Positions 56,809 through 64,000 of a stretch of DNA of 64,000 nucleotides are shown here, one piece after another. The notes beneath the pieces were generated by a model, which did not search any database, was not told where the DNA came from, and was given only the letters and a program-made list of their open reading frames with translations. The stretch is from Sphingosinicella sp. (lineage in GTDB: Bacteria; Pseudomonadota; Alphaproteobacteria; Sphingomonadales; Sphingomonadaceae): the NCBI RefSeq assembly GCF_013911755.1, contig NZ_JACESP010000011.1:47616-111615 (forward strand), given 5' to 3'. The position numbers were made by a program, and so were the translations under genes. Each line of letters opens with the position of its first letter. The stretch's first letter is position 1.

Positions 56809-57207
56809 CTAGAAGACCTGGCAGAGCACTTCGCCGCCGACGTTCTGCTCACGCGCTTCCGCGTCTGAGAGAACGCCCTTCGGCGTCGAAACGATGGTGA
56901 TGCCGAGGCCATTGCGGACGCGCGGCAAATCCTTCGCGCCCGAATAGACACGGCGGCCCGGCTTCGAGACGCGCTGCAGGTGCTGGATCGCCGGCTGGCC
57001 TTCGAAATACTTGAGATCGATACGAAGCTCGCGCATCGCCTGGCCGGTGTCTGCGGCAGAATAGCCGCGGATGAAGCCTTCGCGCTGCAGCACGTCGAGG
57101 ACGTGGCTGCGCAGCTTGGAGGCCGGGGTGAGGACAGAGTCCTTGCGGGCCTGCTGACCATTGCGGATGCGGGTCAGCATATCGCCCAGCGGATCGGTCA
57201 TCGACAT
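56809..57207 (-). CDS. rpsH: 30S ribosomal protein S8
   Basis: 132 residues, [21 protein letters not shown] at the start (an ATG two codons earlier with AAGGA upstream is used here). The signature [27 protein letters not shown] ends the protein. Confidence 0.98.
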   Translation of the reverse strand: MSMTDPLGDMLTRIRNGQQARKDSVLTPASKLRSHVLDVLQREGFIRGYSAADTGQAMRELRIDLKYFEGQPAIQHLQRVSKPGRRVYSGAKDLPRVRNGLGITIVSTPKGVLSDAEAREQNVGGEVLCQVF

Positions 57208-57223
57208 GGGATCGATCCTTTCC

Positions 57224-57529
57224 TTACCAGCTCGACTTCGTCACACCCGGGATCAGGCCCTTGTTGGCCAGTTCCCGGAGCATGATGCGGCTCAAGCGGA
57301 ATTTGCGGTAATACGCACGCGAACGGCCGGTGAGTTCACACCGGTTGCGGATGCGCGTCGGGTTTGCGTTGCGCGGGATCTCGGCAAGCTTCAGGCGCGC
57401 CATCAGACGCTCCGTCTCATCCTTGCTCTCGTCGTTCGCGATCGCTTTCAGACGGGCATACTTGCCCGCATATTGCTTCACGAGCTTCTTCCGACGCTCG
57501 TTCTTGTTGATCGAACTCAGTTTCGCCAT
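57224..57529 (-). CDS. rpsN: 30S ribosomal protein S14
   Basis: 101 residues; long zinc-free form, with [28 protein letters not shown]. Located between rplE and rpsH as usual. Confidence 0.98.
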   Translation of the reverse strand: MAKLSSINKNERRKKLVKQYAGKYARLKAIANDESKDETERLMARLKLAEIPRNANPTRIRNRCELTGRSRAYYRKFRLSRIMLRELANKGLIPGVTKSSW

Positions 57530-57558
57530 GACTTAAGTTCAGCTCCTCTAGCGGCCGC

Positions 57559-58143
57559 TTACGCGGCCTTCTGGGTTTCGTCGCGGTCGGTGAAGGGCAT
57601 GTTGAGCGCACGCAGCAGCTCGCGGCCTTCCTCGTCCGTCTTCGCGGTGGTGGTGATGATCACATCCATGCCCCGGACCTTTTCGACCTGGTCATAGTTG
57701 ATCTCTGGGAACACGATCTGCTCCTTGATGCCCATCGCGTAGTTACCGCGGCCGTCGAACGACTTCGGGTTCACGCCCCGGAAGTCGCGCACGCGGGGCA
57801 GCGCGATGTTGATGAGACGATCCAGGAATTCCCACATGCGGTCAGACCGCAGCGTCACCTTCACGCCGATCGGCATGCCTTCGCGCAGCTTGAACTGCGC
57901 GATCGAAACGCGGGCCTTGGTGACCACCGGACGCTGGCCGGCGATCTGCATCATCTCGGCAAGTGCCGCGTCGATGCGCTTCTTATCCTGCGTCGCATCG
58001 CCAACGCCCATGTTGAGCACGATCTTCTCGATGCCTGGGACTTCCATGGCGTTCTTGTAGCCGAAGCGCTCGGTGAGCGCGGCGCGCACCTCCTCTTCAT
58101 ACACCTTCTGAAGGCGCGGCTTCACGCGTTCTGCCTTAGCCAT
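57559..58143 (-). CDS. rplE: 50S ribosomal protein L5
   Basis: 194 residues; [25 protein letters not shown] and [39 protein letters not shown]. Its start overlaps the rplX stop by 8 bp. Contacts 5S rRNA. Confidence 0.98.
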   Translation of the reverse strand: MAKAERVKPRLQKVYEEEVRAALTERFGYKNAMEVPGIEKIVLNMGVGDATQDKKRIDAALAEMMQIAGQRPVVTKARVSIAQFKLREGMPIGVKVTLRSDRMWEFLDRLINIALPRVRDFRGVNPKSFDGRGNYAMGIKEQIVFPEINYDQVEKVRGMDVIITTTAKTDEEGRELLRALNMPFTDRDETQKAA

Positions 58144-58459
58144 TGATCACCTCACCCGACCGCTTGGCGACACGCACCTTGCTGCCGTCTTTCTCGATAC
58201 GGAAACCGACGCGGGTCGGCTTGCCGGTCTTGGGATCCTCAAGCGCCACCTTCGACGCGTGGATCGGCGCCTCGCGACGCTCCAGCCCGCCCTGCGGATT
58301 CGCCTGGCTCGGCTTCACGTGGCGGACCACGATGTTGATCCCCGACACGACGACCTTGCCGTCCTTCGGAAGCGACTTCACGACATCGCCATGCTTGCCC
58401 TTGTCCTTGCCGGACAGGACGACGACGCGGTCACCCTTCTTGATCTTCGCTGCGGACAT
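58136..58459 (-). CDS. rplX: 50S ribosomal protein L24
   Basis: 107 residues with the KOW motif [25 protein letters not shown] at the start and [19 protein letters not shown]. Overlaps rplE; follows rplN directly. Confidence 0.98.
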   Translation of the reverse strand: MSAAKIKKGDRVVVLSGKDKGKHGDVVKSLPKDGKVVVSGINIVVRHVKPSQANPQGGLERREAPIHASKVALEDPKTGKPTRVGFRIEKDGSKVRVAKRSGEVING

Positions 58460-58828
58460 TTAGAGGACCTCCGGCGCAAGGCTGATGATCTTCATGTGCT
58501 TCTTGGCACGCAGTTCGCGCACCACCGGCCCGAAGATGCGGGTGCCGATCGGCTCCTCGCTCTTGTTGATGAGCACGGCCGCGTTCGAATCGAAGCGGAT
58601 CACGGTGCCGTCGGCGCGGCGGATGTCCTTCGCGGTGCGAACGATGACGGCGCGGTGCACATCACCCTTCTTCACGCGGCCGCGCGGCGCTGCTTCCTTC
58701 ACCGAGACGACGATCACGTCGCCAACGGTTGCGAAACGGCGCTTCGAACCGCCGAGCACCTTGATGCACTGCACCCTTTTCGCGCCGCTGTTGTCCGCGA
58801 CGTCGAGGTTCGTCTGCATCTGGATCAT
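58460..58828 (-). CDS. rplN: 50S ribosomal protein L14
   Basis: 122 residues beginning [37 protein letters not shown], the invariant L14 pattern. Abuts rplX. Confidence 0.98.
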   Translation of the reverse strand: MIQMQTNLDVADNSGAKRVQCIKVLGGSKRRFATVGDVIVVSVKEAAPRGRVKKGDVHRAVIVRTAKDIRRADGTVIRFDSNAAVLINKSEEPIGTRIFGPVVRELRAKKHMKIISLAPEVL

Positions 58829-58829
58829 G

Positions 58830-59066
58830 TCAGCTCACCTTTTCCGTGACGCGCCACGTCTTCAGCTTGGAGATCGGCGCACATTCTTCGATCCGCACGG
58901 TGTCGCCGGCCTTGAAGGCATTGGCTTCATCATGCGCGTGATATTTCTTCGAGCGGCGGATGATCTTGCCGTACAGCGGGTGCTGAACCCGGCGTTCGAC
59001 CTTCACAACTACCGTCTTGTCGGTCTTGTCGGAGACTACCTGCCCGACGAGGACGCGTTTCGGCAT
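58830..59066 (-). CDS. rpsQ: 30S ribosomal protein S17
   Basis: 78 residues, [36 protein letters not shown]. One base before rplN. Confidence 0.98.
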   Translation of the reverse strand: MPKRVLVGQVVSDKTDKTVVVKVERRVQHPLYGKIIRRSKKYHAHDEANAFKAGDTVRIEECAPISKLKTWRVTEKVS

Positions 59067-59077
59067 CGTTATTCCCT

Positions 59078-59287
59078 TCAGGCTTCGGCCGCGGCGCTGG
59101 CGCGACCGCGTTCGTTCTGCAGCGTCCGGATACGCGCGATGGTGCGGCGCACCTCGCGCACACGGCTCGCCTTTTCCAGCTGACCGGTCGCCGCCTGGAA
59201 GCGCAGGTTGAACTGCTCCTTCTTCAGCTGGGCAAGATCGGCGGAGAGCTGGTCGTCAGTCTTGGTCTTGAGGTCTGCGTGCTTCAT
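59078..59287 (-). CDS. rpmC: 50S ribosomal protein L29
   Basis: 69 residues; [34 protein letters not shown] is the L29 helical pattern. 15 bp after rplP. Confidence 0.97.
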   Translation of the reverse strand: MKHADLKTKTDDQLSADLAQLKKEQFNLRFQAATGQLEKASRVREVRRTIARIRTLQNERGRASAAAEA

Positions 59288-59302
59288 GGCTGCATCCCCT
59301 CC

Positions 59303-59722
59303 TTAGTGCTGGTCGCCAAGACGAGCGATCAGCTTCGTCTTGATCGGGAGCTTCGCGGCGGCGCGTTCGAAGGCGCCGGCGGCGACCTCGTAGCTGACGC
59401 CATCAAGCTCGAACATCACGCGGCCCGGCTTCACGCGGGCAACCCAGTATTCCGGCGCGCCCTTGCCCGAGCCCATGCGGACTTCGGCAGGCTTGCGGGA
59501 GACCGGAACGTCCGGGAAAATGCGGATCCAGAGGCGGCCCTGGCGCTTGATGTGACGCGTGATGGCGCGGCGCGCGGATTCGATCTGGCGCGCAGTGACG
59601 CGCTCCGGCTCGAGCGCCTTCAGGCCATAGGCGCCGAAGTTGAGTTCGGTCCCGCCCTTGGCGTTGCCGTGAATGCGGCCCTTGTGGGCCTTGCGGAACT
59701 TGGTGCGTTTCGGTTGCAGCAT
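59303..59722 (-). CDS. rplP: 50S ribosomal protein L16
   Basis: 139 residues; [24 protein letters not shown] and [39 protein letters not shown] 63-bp gap separates it from rpsC. Confidence 0.98.
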   Translation of the reverse strand: MLQPKRTKFRKAHKGRIHGNAKGGTELNFGAYGLKALEPERVTARQIESARRAITRHIKRQGRLWIRIFPDVPVSRKPAEVRMGSGKGAPEYWVARVKPGRVMFELDGVSYEVAAGAFERAAAKLPIKTKLIARLGDQH

Positions 59723-59785
59723 CTCTTATCGCCTTCTGACAGGAATCGGTCCTCGATCAGGCGACGCAGTTATGGTCTTTCGACC

Positions 59786-60481
59786 TTAACGCGCCGGCCG
59801 GACTCCCGACGTCTGTGCATCCATCATGATCCGGTCCTGCGCCAGCGGGTCGTGGTCGAGGATCTCACCCTTGAAGATCCAGACCTTGACGCCGCAAACG
59901 CCGTAAGCCGTGTGAGCCTGGCCTTCCGCGTAGTCCACGTTCGCGCGCAGCGTGTGCAGCGGAACGCGGCCTTCACGATACCATTCGGTTCGCGCGATCT
60001 CGGCGCCGCCGAGACGGCCCGAGCAGGTGATGCGAATGCCTTCGGCGCCGAGACGCAGTGCCGACTGAACGGCCCGCTTCATGGCGCGGCGGAACGCGAC
60101 ACGGCGCACGAGCTGGTCAGCGACCGACTGTGCGACGAGCTTTGCATCGACCTCGGGCTTGCGGATTTCGACGATGTTGAGCGAAACCTCGCTCGACGTC
60201 ATCGCGGCGAGCTGCTTGCGCAGCTTGTCGATATCCGCACCCTTCTTGCCGATGATCACACCCGGACGCGCGGCATACACCGACACGCGGCACAGCTTGG
60301 CCGGACGCTCGATCACCACCTTCGAAATCGCCGCCTGCGGCAGCGTCTTCATCACGAAATTGCGGATCTTCAGATCCTCGAGCAGCAGACGACCGTAGTC
60401 CTCGCCGTCCGCGAACCAGCGCGAGTCCCAGGTGCGGTTGATCTGCAGCCGCAGGCCGATGGGGGAAGTCTTGTGACCCAT
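59786..60481 (-). CDS. rpsC: 30S ribosomal protein S3
   Basis: 231 residues from the ATG at 60481 ([26 protein letters not shown]). KH domain [22 protein letters not shown]. The upstream in-frame ATG would overlap rplV and is rejected; one base separates the two genes. Confidence 0.98.
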   Translation of the reverse strand: MGHKTSPIGLRLQINRTWDSRWFADGEDYGRLLLEDLKIRNFVMKTLPQAAISKVVIERPAKLCRVSVYAARPGVIIGKKGADIDKLRKQLAAMTSSEVSLNIVEIRKPEVDAKLVAQSVADQLVRRVAFRRAMKRAVQSALRLGAEGIRITCSGRLGGAEIARTEWYREGRVPLHTLRANVDYAEGQAHTAYGVCGVKVWIFKGEILDHDPLAQDRIMMDAQTSGVRPAR

Positions 60482-60482
60482 A

Positions 60483-60869
60483 TTACGCTCCTGCCTCTTC
60501 GTCCGCTTCGCGCACAACGATGCGGATGCGGCTGATCGGCTTCATGATCTTCGCCGAGCGGCCGCGTGCGCGCGGCGTCCAGCGCTTCATCGTGATCGAC
60601 TTGCCGACGCTGGCTTCCTTCACCACGAGCGCATCGACGTCGAGGTTGTGGTTGTTTTCCGCGTTGGCGATCGCCGAGGCGAGAACCTTGCGAACGTCAA
60701 CCGCCATCGCCTTCGTGGAGAAGGTGAGGATGTTAAGCGCATCGCCGGCTTTCTTGCCGCGAATGAGACCGGCGACGAGGTTCAGCTTGTACGCCGAACC
60801 GCGAACGGTCGTCGCCACCGCGAGCGCCTCGCGCTCGCCGACACGACGGGGGTTTGCAGCCTTGCTCAT
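60483..60869 (-). CDS. rplV: 50S ribosomal protein L22
   Basis: 128 residues; [29 protein letters not shown] and [32 protein letters not shown], the loop lining the exit tunnel. Confidence 0.98.
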   Translation of the reverse strand: MSKAANPRRVGEREALAVATTVRGSAYKLNLVAGLIRGKKAGDALNILTFSTKAMAVDVRKVLASAIANAENNHNLDVDALVVKEASVGKSITMKRWTPRARGRSAKIMKPISRIRIVVREADEEAGA

Positions 60870-60872
60870 CGC

Positions 60873-61148
60873 TTACCTCTTCGCCTTCTTGTCGGCGGTG
60901 TGGCCGAAATAGGTGCGCGTCGGCGCGAACTCGCCGAGCTTCATGCCCACCATGTCCTCGTTGACGGTCACCGGCACGAATTTCTTGCCGTTGTAGACGT
61001 TGAAGGTGAGCCCAACGAACTGCGGCAGGATCGTCGAGCGGCGCGACCAGGTCTTGATCGGCGCACGCGCACCGGAATCCTGGGCGGTCTCGGCCTTCTT
61101 CAGAAGGTGCAGGTCGACAAACGGACCCTTCCAGACGGAACGCGCCAT
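60873..61148 (-). CDS. rpsS: 30S ribosomal protein S19
   Basis: 91 residues; [18 protein letters not shown], then [29 protein letters not shown]. Confidence 0.98.
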   Translation of the reverse strand: MARSVWKGPFVDLHLLKKAETAQDSGARAPIKTWSRRSTILPQFVGLTFNVYNGKKFVPVTVNEDMVGMKLGEFAPTRTYFGHTADKKAKR

Positions 61149-61151
61149 GGC

Positions 61152-61991
61152 TTACCTCTTCTTCTTCGCGTGACGCGACCGGATGATCATCGCGTTCGAC
61201 GCCTTCTTGCGGTTGCGCGTCTTCGCGCCCTTGGTCGGCTTGCCCCACGGCGTCACCGGGTGACGGCCGCCCGAGGTGCGGCCTTCACCGCCGCCGTGCG
61301 GGTGATCGACCGGGTTCTTCGCGACACCGCGCGTGAGCGGGCGCTTGCCAAGCCAGCGGTTGCGACCGGCCTTGGCGAGGTTCTGGTTCGAGTTGTCGGG
61401 GTTCGACACCGCACCAACCGTCGCCATGCAATCGGCGGGGACGTAGCGCTGTTCACCCGAACCGAGACGAACGATCGCCATGCCGCGGTCACGTCCGACG
61501 ACCTGCACGTAAGTGCCGGCCGAACGCGCGATCTGGCCGCCCTTGCGGGGCTTCATCTCGACGTTGTGGACGATGGTGCCGACCGGCATCTGACCGATTT
61601 CCATCGCGTTGCCCGGCTTCACGTCGGTCTTCTTGCCCGCGACGATGGTGTCGCCGACGGCAAGACGCTGCGGTGCGAGGATGTAGTTCAGCTCGCCGTC
61701 CTCGTATTTCACGAGGGCGATGAACGCCGTGCGGTTCGGGTCATACTCGATCCGCTCGACAACAGCCGCCATGTCCCACTTGCGACGCTTGAAATCGACG
61801 ATGCGATAACGACGCTTGTGACCGCCGCCGATGCCGCGCGCCGTGGCGTGGCCCTGGTTGTTGCGGCCGCCGGACTTGTGCAGACCTTCGGTCAGGCCCT
61901 TGACGGGCTTGCCCTTGAAAAGCTGCGACTTGTCGACAAGGACAAGGCCGCGGCGCGCTGCGCTGGTGGGGTTATAGGATTTGAGCGCCAT
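61152..61991 (-). CDS. rplB: 50S ribosomal protein L2
   Basis: 279 residues; the peptidyl-transferase-linked C-terminal motif is present as [19 protein letters not shown] (reading [19 protein letters not shown]). Starts [19 protein letters not shown]. Confidence 0.98.
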   Translation of the reverse strand: MALKSYNPTSAARRGLVLVDKSQLFKGKPVKGLTEGLHKSGGRNNQGHATARGIGGGHKRRYRIVDFKRRKWDMAAVVERIEYDPNRTAFIALVKYEDGELNYILAPQRLAVGDTIVAGKKTDVKPGNAMEIGQMPVGTIVHNVEMKPRKGGQIARSAGTYVQVVGRDRGMAIVRLGSGEQRYVPADCMATVGAVSNPDNSNQNLAKAGRNRWLGKRPLTRGVAKNPVDHPHGGGEGRTSGGRHPVTPWGKPTKGAKTRNRKKASNAMIIRSRHAKKKR

Positions 61992-61994
61992 GGC

Positions 61995-62312
61995 TTAGAT
62001 TCCCGTGGTCACGTCGATCGACTCGCCTTCGGCGAGCGTCACGACGGCTTTCTTCGCGTCGGAGCGGATGTAGCGCTGACCCTTCCAGCGCTTCGTCTTG
62101 CCCTTGGCGATGAGCGTGTTCACGCCCTTCACCTTGACATCGAACAGCGCTTCGACCGCCGCCTTGATGGCGGGCTTGGTCGCGGTCTTCGCGACGTGGA
62201 ACACAACCTGATTGTATTCCGACACCTGCGTCGACTTCTCGGTGATGACCGGCGACAGGATCACGTCGTAGTGCTCCAGCGCGATCTCGGCCTTCTTCGC
62301 GGCTTTAGCCAT
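61995..62312 (-). CDS. rplW: 50S ribosomal protein L23
   Basis: 105 residues; [53 protein letters not shown]. Overlaps rplD stop by 8 bp. Forms the SRP docking site at the exit tunnel. Confidence 0.98.
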   Translation of the reverse strand: MAKAAKKAEIALEHYDVILSPVITEKSTQVSEYNQVVFHVAKTATKPAIKAAVEALFDVKVKGVNTLIAKGKTKRWKGQRYIRSDAKKAVVTLAEGESIDVTTGI

Positions 62313-62925
62313 TGAAGCGCGCCTCCAGCTTTTCGACCGCCGACGTCGTGAGGACGAGGGTGTCGTGATTGAGGATGTCGTACACGTTCGCGCCGATCAC
62401 GGGCAGCACGTCGACCTTGTAGAGGTTCGCGCATGCCAGACGGAAGTTCGCGGGCGTGTCACCGTCGATGAAGAGGCCGCTGGTGATGCCGAGCTTGCCG
62501 AGCTGCTCGCGCAGCGCCTTCGTCTTGGCGTCCTTCAGCTCAAGGTCCTTGACGACGATGAGCTTGCCTTCCTTGGCCTTCGCCGACAGCGCGGTCTTGA
62601 GGCCGAGGACGCGGATCTTCTTGTTCAGGCTCTGCTCGAACGAACGCGCACGCGGACCGTGGGCCTTGCCGCCGCCGATGAAGATCGGCGAACGACGGTT
62701 GCCGTGACGGGCCGTGCCGCCGCCCTTCTGGCGACCGAACTTCTTGCCGGTGCGCGCGACATCCGAACGCTCACGCGCCGCGCGGGCATAGCCGCGACGG
62801 TTGGCGAGCTGCCAGTTGACGACGCGGTGCAGGATGTCGGTGCGAAGTTCGAGACCGAAGATCTCGTCGTTCAGTTCGACATCGCCGGCAGCCTTGGCGT
62901 CGAGGGTCTGTACCTTGACCTTCAT
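62305..62925 (-). CDS. rplD: 50S ribosomal protein L4
   Basis: 206 residues; [45 protein letters not shown] is the L4 core loop. In E. coli L4 autoregulates the S10 operon; no leader is visible here since rpsJ lies at the window edge. Confidence 0.98.
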   Translation of the reverse strand: MKVKVQTLDAKAAGDVELNDEIFGLELRTDILHRVVNWQLANRRGYARAARERSDVARTGKKFGRQKGGGTARHGNRRSPIFIGGGKAHGPRARSFEQSLNKKIRVLGLKTALSAKAKEGKLIVVKDLELKDAKTKALREQLGKLGITSGLFIDGDTPANFRLACANLYKVDVLPVIGANVYDILNHDTLVLTTSAVEKLEARFNG

Positions 62926-62927
62926 GT

Positions 62928-63689
62928 TCAGCCCTCCTGGCCGTCGGTGGCGGTTTCGACCGTCTCGGCCGGCGTTTCCGCCGGAGCCTCGACGGGCGCC
63001 GCTTCGTTGTTGTTGGCGCTGCGGACCGCCGCCGGATACGGCGCTTCGCCCGGACGCGCGACCTTCACGGCATCGCGAACCTCGAGCCAGCCGCCCTTGT
63101 GACCGGGGACCGAACCCTTGACGAAGATGAGACCGCGCGCGGCATCGGTGCCGACGATCTCAAGGTTCTGCTGCGTGCGATTGCGGGCACCCATGTGACC
63201 GGCCATCTTCTTGTTCTTGAAGACCTTGCCGGGATCCTGGCGGTTACCCGTCGAACCGTGCGAACGGTGCGAGACCGAAACGCCGTGCGTCGCGCGCAGA
63301 CCGCCGAAACCCCAACGCTTCATGGCGCCGGCGAAGCCCTTGCCCTGCGTGGAACCGGTGATGTCGACGTACTGACCCGCGATGAAATGGTCGGCCGAAA
63401 GCTCGGCCCCCACATCGACGAGCGCGTCTTCGGACACGCGGAATTCGACAACCTGCGCCTTCGGCTCGACTTCGGCCTTGCCGAAGTGGCCGCGCTGCGG
63501 CTTGGCGACGTTCTTAACCTTCGCGGTGCCGGCACCAAGCTGGAGCGCGACATAACCGTCGCGGTCCGCAGTGCGCTGCGCGACGACCTGGCAGCCTTCG
63601 AGGCTGAGGACCGTCACGGGAACGTGCCGACCGTCATCCTTGAACAGCCGGGTCATCCCCACCTTCTTTGCGATCACGCCAGTGCGCAT
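62928..63689 (-). CDS. rplC: 50S ribosomal protein L3 with extended acidic C-terminus
   Basis: 253 residues, about 40 more than E. coli L3. The core is normal: [28 protein letters not shown] and [40 protein letters not shown]. The extra tail (about 215-253) is Ala/Glu/Thr-rich, as in other sphingomonads. Confidence 0.97.
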   Translation of the reverse strand: MRTGVIAKKVGMTRLFKDDGRHVPVTVLSLEGCQVVAQRTADRDGYVALQLGAGTAKVKNVAKPQRGHFGKAEVEPKAQVVEFRVSEDALVDVGAELSADHFIAGQYVDITGSTQGKGFAGAMKRWGFGGLRATHGVSVSHRSHGSTGNRQDPGKVFKNKKMAGHMGARNRTQQNLEIVGTDAARGLIFVKGSVPGHKGGWLEVRDAVKVARPGEAPYPAAVRSANNNEAAPVEAPAETPAETVETATDGQEG

Positions 63690-63751
63690 GATCTTGTTCC
63701 TTCCTCTTCAGAGGCCCGCTGCGCGCAGCGGGCTTGAGTTAAAACGTCAGG

Positions 63752-64000
<249 letters not shown>

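Overview
The window is high-GC bacterial DNA that looks chromosomal and alphaproteobacterial, most probably from Sphingomonadales. The pointers are: short gaps and 4-bp start/stop overlaps; a short (375-residue) homogentisate dioxygenase; two PEP-CTERM proteins; an ArsR/AHSA1 pair; a UPF0386 (YjhX-like) protein; a DUF885 peptidase-like protein; and an S10-spc-alpha ribosomal cluster without rpmJ. Species cannot be named from the sequence alone. No rRNA, tRNA, CRISPR array or complete insertion sequence was recognised. No gene-free stretch reaches 300 bp; the longest are about 32170-32468 and 49849-50145.

Layout. 1-5102: the 3' end of argG, then a polyprenyl-glycan type group (GtrA-GT87 fusion, GT2 transferase, GT-C-like membrane protein). 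5092-7418: marC, folD, yggT and a MarR regulator. 7429-12134: a tyrosine/homogentisate catabolic operon (hpd, hmgA, an exported M20 peptidase, fahA) whose promoter spacer holds a perfect palindrome. 12207-16360: PAS protein, AHSA1-ArsR pair, YjhX-like protein, methyltransferase, and a glycine-rich double cold-shock protein. 16587-24970: GPH-type MFS transporter, DUF885 protein, GFA protein, a 142-bp MITE-like element, kup, an Lrp/AsnC regulator divergent from ald, and an outer-membrane beta-barrel. 25173-33941: acyl-CoA dehydrogenase, Sua5/TsaC, aquaporin, a small protein behind a Fur-box-like promoter, a Baeyer-Villiger-type monooxygenase, an AT-rich orphan membrane protein, msrA, a PEP-CTERM protein and glpQ. 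33938-38305 (minus): panB, a TPR protein, bamB and der. 38343-42413 (minus): Spx/YffB-like protein, an AAC(3)-I-like acetyltransferase, an AbgB-like amidohydrolase and guaA. 42667-47315: second PEP-CTERM protein, a SAM-clan riboswitch candidate with a MetA-family acyltransferase, DUF924, an exported protein, a thioesterase and an iron-dependent alcohol dehydrogenase.

47341-64000 (minus) is the ribosomal protein supercluster: rpsJ (cut by the window edge), rplCDWB, rpsS, rplV, rpsC, rplP, rpmC, rpsQ, rplNXE, rpsNH, rplFR, rpsE, rpmD, rplO, secY, adk, then rpsM, rpsK, rpoA, rplQ, ending at a strong intrinsic terminator. Between adk and rpsM the order is broken by about 2.2 kb carrying a SRPBCC protein, a ModE-type regulator and, on the opposite strand, an MHS-type transporter. 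A consensus promoter upstream of rpsM seems to restart transcription of the distal part.

Best candidates for a second look: the MITE-like element that supplies both stop codons of its convergent flanking genes; the leader of the MetA-family gene, with four helices and a 9-bp loop-tail pseudoknot; the interrupted ribosomal operon; the M20 peptidase inside the tyrosine operon; the iron-box promoter of an uncharacterised cysteine-containing protein; the chromosomal AAC(3)-I-like gene; and the disordered glycine-rich arm on a double cold-shock protein. I did not find a complete, clearly new multi-gene system. Several TTG/GTG starts were chosen over longer reading frames by Shine-Dalgarno position and family length.
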